Translations under genes and position numbers: made by a program
In this document: in pieces, positions 53,160-56,927 of the stretch
How the letters are laid out: every line of letters starts with the position of its first letter
Position numbering within the stretch: position 1 is the stretch's first letter
Notes under the pieces: generated by a model
What the model was told of the DNA's origin: nothing
Seen by the model: only the letters and a program-made list of their open reading frames with translations
Database searches by the model: none
NCBI GenBank assembly: GCA_948472945.1
Contig: CAOKVX010000017.1
Span: 1-56,927 of the forward strand
Source: an uncultured Clostridia bacterium
Lineage (GTDB): Bacteria; Bacillota; Clostridia; Lachnospirales; Lachnospiraceae
Reading direction: 5' to 3'
Length of the DNA: 56,927 nt

Positions 53160-53585
53160 TTATGACATAATTTCTTCTAAACAATCATACACTTTCTTCT
53201 CGTTATATAACACATAAATTATATAAAATAATAAAAAGACAGACTCTAAAGGTTCCAAGTAATAAATATGTTGGATTATTATAACTATTCCCAAAATAAT
53301 TGTGGAAGAAACTATTATCCCTTTAAATTGACATACTCCATTTCGTTCAATAAGCTTACCATAAAACCATACTTTAGCTCTTACCAGCGAATCTCTGTAC
53401 AATCCTCCACTTTCATAATACCCTTTCACCTTATCTCCATTTATATATGTATGAAGACCTATACGATTATCATTATAACCTTCATAAAAAGCAAATATTT
53501 TATGGGGTTCTAACGCTATCAAACGGTTAAATTTCCATATGACATCTTCCTTGCTTTGCAGTGTCTTAAAATTAAAAAAAAGCAT
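53160..53585 (-). CDS. Predicted RHS immunity protein, type C
   Basis: 141 residues from ATG 53585, with GGAAAG ahead. The N-terminal domain (FFNFKTLQSKEDVIWKFNRL, RIGLHTYINGDKVKGYYE, GVCQFKGI) matches the gene at 47801-48235, and two hydrophobic helices follow (IVSSTIILGIVIIIQHIYY, SVFLLFYIIYVLY). The first 100 bases are nearly identical between the two genes, while the 3' parts have changed. It follows the cassette 2 tip gene by about 160 bases, with a hairpin in between. The role is inferred. Confidence 0.7.
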   Translation of the reverse strand: MLFFNFKTLQSKEDVIWKFNRLIALEPHKIFAFYEGYNDNRIGLHTYINGDKVKGYYESGGLYRDSLVRAKVWFYGKLIERNGVCQFKGIIVSSTIILGIVIIIQHIYYLEPLESVFLLFYIIYVLYNEKKVYDCLEEIMS

Positions 53586-53672
53586 ATCGTACTTTCCTTT
53601 CGACTTATAAAATATATAATTGCCTGTCACACCATATATCGAAGATATTTTTTGCTTACCATTGTTAATGTT

Positions 53673-53701
53673 AATAGGGAAAAGAAATACTTTTCCCTAT
53701 T
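53673..53701. other. Conserved hairpin ahead of immunity type C, copy 2
   Basis: AATAGGGAAAA (53673-53683) pairs with TTTTCCCTATT (53691-53701). It lies between the cassette 2 tip stop and the type C gene; the same structure occurs at 48318-48346. Confidence 0.6.
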
Positions 53702-53747
53702 AAACTAAGACAACTATTAGAACACTTGAACAAGATTATTTGCATTA

Positions 53748-55007
53748 TTATACAACTAATTGTACAAATTTAGGAATTAATGGAATCAGCATTGTTCCGG
53801 CAGAAACTGCAGACGCACTTATTGCCGTAATAACTGATGCAACAAACGTACTTAAATACGGAGCCGCTGCACAACCCACAACAAGAGCTGCCGCCGTCAA
53901 ATGTGATACACTCAACTCAATTGTTATGGCACGCGTAACATTTGAATTATATATCGTTTCCGACCATCCACAATTCATATATGTCTTTCTCCAGTTAATT
54001 CCACCACCAATAAAAAAACTCACTTTTTGATTTATGCTAGACGAAATGGTAACTTCCAATGCACTTTCATCCAGCAATATTCCAATAATACCATTTGTGT
54101 TTGTGTTTCCTGACAAACCAACTTTAATTGTTAAACTGACGCCAAGAAATCTGCCGTCAAAAATAGTTTTTTCTTTAAAAAGTCCCATATATACATTAGG
54201 AATCATTTTCTGTACAAATTCAGATAACCATTTAGACGCATTAAGCAAATTTCCATTCTTAACAACCTTTTTCTTTTTATTTCCAGTATCATCTATATAA
54301 TTTATTGGGTCATTATCACAGTTCGCATAGAAATTATAGCTTAAAACACTGCTGCCTAAATTTAAAAATGTCACATCATCCGCATTTACAAACCTTCCCA
54401 CAGCCGGGTCATAGTACCTTGACTGCAGATAATACAGCCCCGTCTCACTGTCATAATAACTCCTGTACCGGAACGGATTAATCGACGCTATCTTTTCCAC
54501 CGTTGTGTCACTTATTCCCTTGCATACACCCCATGCATCGTAGGTGTACTCCGCAACGCATCTGCTTCTCGAATCCGTAATGCTTATTACGTCGCCCTGA
54601 AGATTCTTTAGGAAATAGTAGGCGGTTCCGTTATATTTTATTCCGCATACCTCATCTTCGTTATTGTAAAGCGGTATGAGCGTGTTTCCTCCCCATTTCT
54701 CGGAAAGGATTTTCGTTCCGTCAAGCCTGTAGCTGTGTGCCGTTCCGTTAACATTCTTTCCCGTACGTATTCCGTTAGCATTGTACGTGTAAGTGTTGGA
54801 GTCGAATTTCTTGAGCTGCCTTCCCTTTTCCCATGTAAGCGTATGACCGAGATAGTTGAGCGGGTTTCCCTGGGCGTCGTAGGTAATGCTCTTGCTGCCA
54901 AATCCGATAAGCTGGTCTTTCCATGCCCCGGTGCTGTATGTGTATGTCACGCCGTTCTTTTTCTTGATGTTTCCGAGGTTATCGTAGATCATCTCATTGA
55001 CTGACAC
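53748..55007 (-). CDS. RHS core fragment with C-terminal tip, cassette 2
   Basis: 419 residues from GTG 55007; the frame is open up to 55172 but has no earlier ATG, GTG or TTG. The 225-residue RHS core is nearly the same as in cassette 3, but one Tyr codon is missing (RSYYDSETG). After RYYDPAVGRFVNADD and NFYANCDNDPINYIDDTG a 190-residue tip follows: a basic start (KKKKVVKNG), a strand-rich middle (GVSLTIKVGLSG, KVSFFIGGGINW) and a very hydrophobic end (AAALVVGCAAAPYLSTFVA, VITAISASAVSAGTMLIP). It differs from the other tips. A type C gene follows. Confidence 0.85.
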   Translation of the reverse strand: MSVNEMIYDNLGNIKKKNGVTYTYSTGAWKDQLIGFGSKSITYDAQGNPLNYLGHTLTWEKGRQLKKFDSNTYTYNANGIRTGKNVNGTAHSYRLDGTKILSEKWGGNTLIPLYNNEDEVCGIKYNGTAYYFLKNLQGDVISITDSRSRCVAEYTYDAWGVCKGISDTTVEKIASINPFRYRSYYDSETGLYYLQSRYYDPAVGRFVNADDVTFLNLGSSVLSYNFYANCDNDPINYIDDTGNKKKKVVKNGNLLNASKWLSEFVQKMIPNVYMGLFKEKTIFDGRFLGVSLTIKVGLSGNTNTNGIIGILLDESALEVTISSSINQKVSFFIGGGINWRKTYMNCGWSETIYNSNVTRAITIELSVSHLTAAALVVGCAAAPYLSTFVASVITAISASAVSAGTMLIPLIPKFVQLVV

Positions 55008-55259
55008 ATTGTTATGAACTTCCCTGATAAGCTGGCCTAACGGGTCGTATGTATAGTGAGTATCGTTTACTATTACATCAGGGGCCGTGTCCTTATATTC
55101 CGTAACCCTTGTGATTCTTTCCTCATTATAATACGTAAACTGAATTACAATGAATCCAAAGCTTATCTGAAACTACTATAATGTATTAATCTGTTTAATA
55201 TTATAAAAAATATAATAACAAAGTTTCATTAATACTATATATTCAAATATACCCTCTAT
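55008..55259. other. Edge of cassette 2 and gap to type D gene
   Basis: The RHS-like reading continues to about 55140 (QFTYYNEERITRV and DTHYTYDPLGQL). Beyond it, to 55259, AT-rich sequence without a gene leads to the end of the type D gene. The boundary differs from those of cassettes 3, 4 and 5. Confidence 0.5.
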
Positions 55260-55895
55260 TCAGTTTTCCTTATTAGCAGCACCCATTATTCTTTTCAAAT
55301 TGTTATATTCTTTCAATAACTTAAAAACAACAGGCACAGAAATAACTAACATTATTGAAATTAAAATAATAGATTTTAGTATGTCTAATCTCGAACTTAT
55401 AAAGATAATTCCTAAAGGAATGCATGAATATACCCATATTGAAATTAAATCCAAACAAAAATTTAAATATCCAAATTTAATTTTTTCCAAACATAAACTC
55501 ATATTTAAATCTATTAATTCACCATTGATTAATAATTTAGGGCTTATAAATTTAAACATATCTTTAGTAATTCTGCCTGGTATATATTTAATATTAATAT
55601 AGTCACTTTTCAAATTATATTTTGCATATATTATATATGGGTCAATAGATTTTATCCAATTTCCCGGGACATCCATGATTAAAATCTTAAAAATTCCACA
55701 AATTAATTTTCCAAAAAACAATAACATTATTCTCCAAAATTTAAAATTAATATCTTTTTTTGTATATAAACGTATTTCTGTATTTATTATATTATTTTTT
55801 ATATCAATTTCATCTCCTGCATATAATTCATACTCAAAATCATCAATATTTAAGTACATATTATCTCCATAATCTAGATTATATTTAATTTTCAT
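55260..55895 (-). CDS. Predicted RHS immunity protein, type D
   Basis: 211 residues with AAGGAG before the ATG. The first 50 residues are strand-rich and acidic (NLDYGDNMYLNIDDFEY); one hydrophobic helix (about FWRIMLLFFGKLICGIFKIL) lies near residue 60, and two more are near the end (LISIWVYSCIPLGIIFI, IILISIMLVISVPVVF). A broken relative is at 46648-46967. It follows the cassette 1 tip gene. I recognise no family; role inferred from position and membrane segments. Confidence 0.7.
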   Translation of the reverse strand: MKIKYNLDYGDNMYLNIDDFEYELYAGDEIDIKNNIINTEIRLYTKKDINFKFWRIMLLFFGKLICGIFKILIMDVPGNWIKSIDPYIIYAKYNLKSDYINIKYIPGRITKDMFKFISPKLLINGELIDLNMSLCLEKIKFGYLNFCLDLISIWVYSCIPLGIIFISSRLDILKSIILISIMLVISVPVVFKLLKEYNNLKRIMGAANKEN

Positions 55896-56052
55896 CTAAA
55901 ACTCCTTCATTTATCAAAGTCAACTATATTAAAGAAAGCTATAACTATCTTTATCTAGAAATGCACTGAAAAAATTACAGATAAATTTTTTCAGTGCTTA
56001 TTGACTGATTATTTATAATAATACTATAACAATAATTACCCTACTTTTAAAT

Positions 56053-56927
56053 TTACCATTCAATTGGAAAAGTTATTCTATTATCTAATTTTTTATCTGT
56101 TAGTATATCTAATAATCCTGCTATAAAACCTCCTACAGATAAAAAAATAGTAATATTTGAAGCTATTAAGTTTAGTATAAAATTAAATATTCCCGATGTT
56201 GTCGCACTAGCTATAGACCGACTAATTTTAGCCACATCAATCTTTTTTGCCCATTTCTTTCCCCAAAATGGAATCTTTATAATAATATTCTTGATAGTAT
56301 TAAGTACATTGAAAGATATTTTTGCCACATACTGTATTAACTTTGCTAATGGTGTATATACTTTCATTTTTAATGTAATACCTGCAAATTTTCTTGCAAA
56401 AGATTTTATAGGTGCTAAAAATGGCGATATCTGCAGTAAAAGTATATCTAATGGTATTGAAATTATAGCTCTAGGAATACTAAAATATCCTGTAAAGTCT
56501 ACATTACAAATTGGATTATTACATGAATATGCAAATAAATTATAACATATCGCATTATTACCAATACTTAAGAATATAGCATCATCCGCATTCACAAACC
56601 TGCCCACAGCCGGGTCGTAGTACCTTGACTGCAGATAATACAGCCCCGTCTCACTGTCATAGTAATAACTCCTGTACCGGAACGGATTAATCGACGCTAT
56701 CTTTTCCACCGTTGTGTCACTTATTCCCTTGCATACACCCCATGCATCGTAGGTGTACTCCGCAACGCATCTGCTTCTCGAATCCGTAATGCTTATTACG
56801 TCGCCCTGAAGATTCTTTAGGAAATAGTAGGCGGTTCCGTTATATTTTATTCCGCATACCTCATCTTCGTTATTGTAAAGCGGTATGAGCGTGTTTCCTC
56901 CCCATTTCTCGGAAAGGATTTTCGTTC
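56053..56927 (-). CDS. RHS core fragment with hydrophobic C-terminal tip, cassette 1 (5' end beyond window)
   Basis: The frame is open from the window edge, so the gene starts upstream. It reads KILSEKWGGNTLIPLYNN, DEVCGIKYNGTAYYFLKNLQ, EYTYDAWGVCKG and then RYYDPAVGRFVNADD, with NLFAYSCNNPICNVDFTGYF at the border. The 155-residue tip is hydrophobic (IISIPLDILLLQISPFLA, IFNFILNLIASNITIFLSVG) and ends VGGFIAGLLDILTDKK, similar to cassette 3. It could be a displaced tip like the others or the end of the full-length parent gene; this cannot be told here. Confidence 0.85.
   Translation of the reverse strand, partial: TKILSEKWGGNTLIPLYNNEDEVCGIKYNGTAYYFLKNLQGDVISITDSRSRCVAEYTYDAWGVCKGISDTTVEKIASINPFRYRSYYYDSETGLYYLQSRYYDPAVGRFVNADDAIFLSIGNNAICYNLFAYSCNNPICNVDFTGYFSIPRAIISIPLDILLLQISPFLAPIKSFARKFAGITLKMKVYTPLAKLIQYVAKISFNVLNTIKNIIIKIPFWGKKWAKKIDVAKISRSIASATTSGIFNFILNLIASNITIFLSVGGFIAGLLDILTDKKLDNRITFPIEW

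Noticed and set aside
54735-55004. Repeated plus-strand frames inside the RHS cores
   Set aside because: They recur only because the cores are duplicated, lie antisense to clear RHS coding sequence and lack ribosome sites.
46999-56927. Repeated blocks as insertion sequences or CRISPR
   Set aside because: The blocks code for RHS/YD repeats in frame, have no transposase, no terminal inverted repeats and no short spacer-repeat pattern.

Overview
The window looks like a chromosome segment of a low-to-moderate GC Gram-positive member of the Clostridia, most likely a Lachnospiraceae species (Lachnospira/Roseburia/Butyrivibrio-like). The reasons are the strong AGGAGG ribosome-binding sites with some GTG/TTG starts, an FMN riboswitch ahead of a ribD-ribE-ribBA-ribH operon, a CheV protein, lipoproteins with a Gram-positive style, and a remnant of a Tn916/Tn1549-type integrase. 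Taxonomy is inferred from gene content only.

Region 1 (1-16.2 kb) is accessory. It starts with the 3' part of a sensor kinase, then a decayed Tn916-family integrase and a low-molecular-weight tyrosine phosphatase. A tight five-gene minus-strand cluster follows: a membrane gene broken by a stop codon, a SHOCT protein, a SAM methyltransferase, a PLD-nuclease/SF2-helicase fusion and a GIY-YIG protein. It has the look of an anti-invader operon. After a GNAT gene comes a complete type I restriction-modification system (hsdM-hsdS-hsdR) and an AT-rich membrane protein gene.

Region 2 (16.3-43.6 kb) is mostly core: typA, a DUF3795-like gene, the riboflavin operon with riboswitch and terminator, a secreted metzincin-like metalloprotease with a lipoprotein, a DEAD-box RNA helicase, an isocitrate dehydrogenase-family enzyme, ung, hisF and hisH. 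An envelope/signalling block follows: acidic TPR-like membrane protein, CheV, lipoprotein, a two-component pair, a membrane-anchored trigger-factor-like chaperone, and two overlapping GGDEF-EAL genes of which only the upstream one keeps a good EAL site.

Region 3 (43.8-46.5 kb) holds an orphan phage lysis module (holin-like, amidase, XhlA-like) and a PadR/HAAS-domain regulator pair with a striking inverted repeat over the PadR start.

Region 4 (46.6-56.9 kb) is the most unusual part: an array of displaced RHS/YD-repeat C-terminal cassettes, all on the minus strand. Near-identical fragments of the RHS core, each ending at the canonical RYYDPAVGRFVNADD site, are followed by different hydrophobic C-terminal tips and then by small genes that I infer to be immunity genes, many with membrane segments. 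At least three cassettes have long open frames, one has a damaged core, and one is a deletion remnant fused just ahead of a pseudogenised immunity copy. The parent full-length gene, if present, lies beyond 56927. I interpret the array as a reservoir of membrane-active polymorphic toxin tips with their immunity genes. No rRNA, tRNA or CRISPR was seen.
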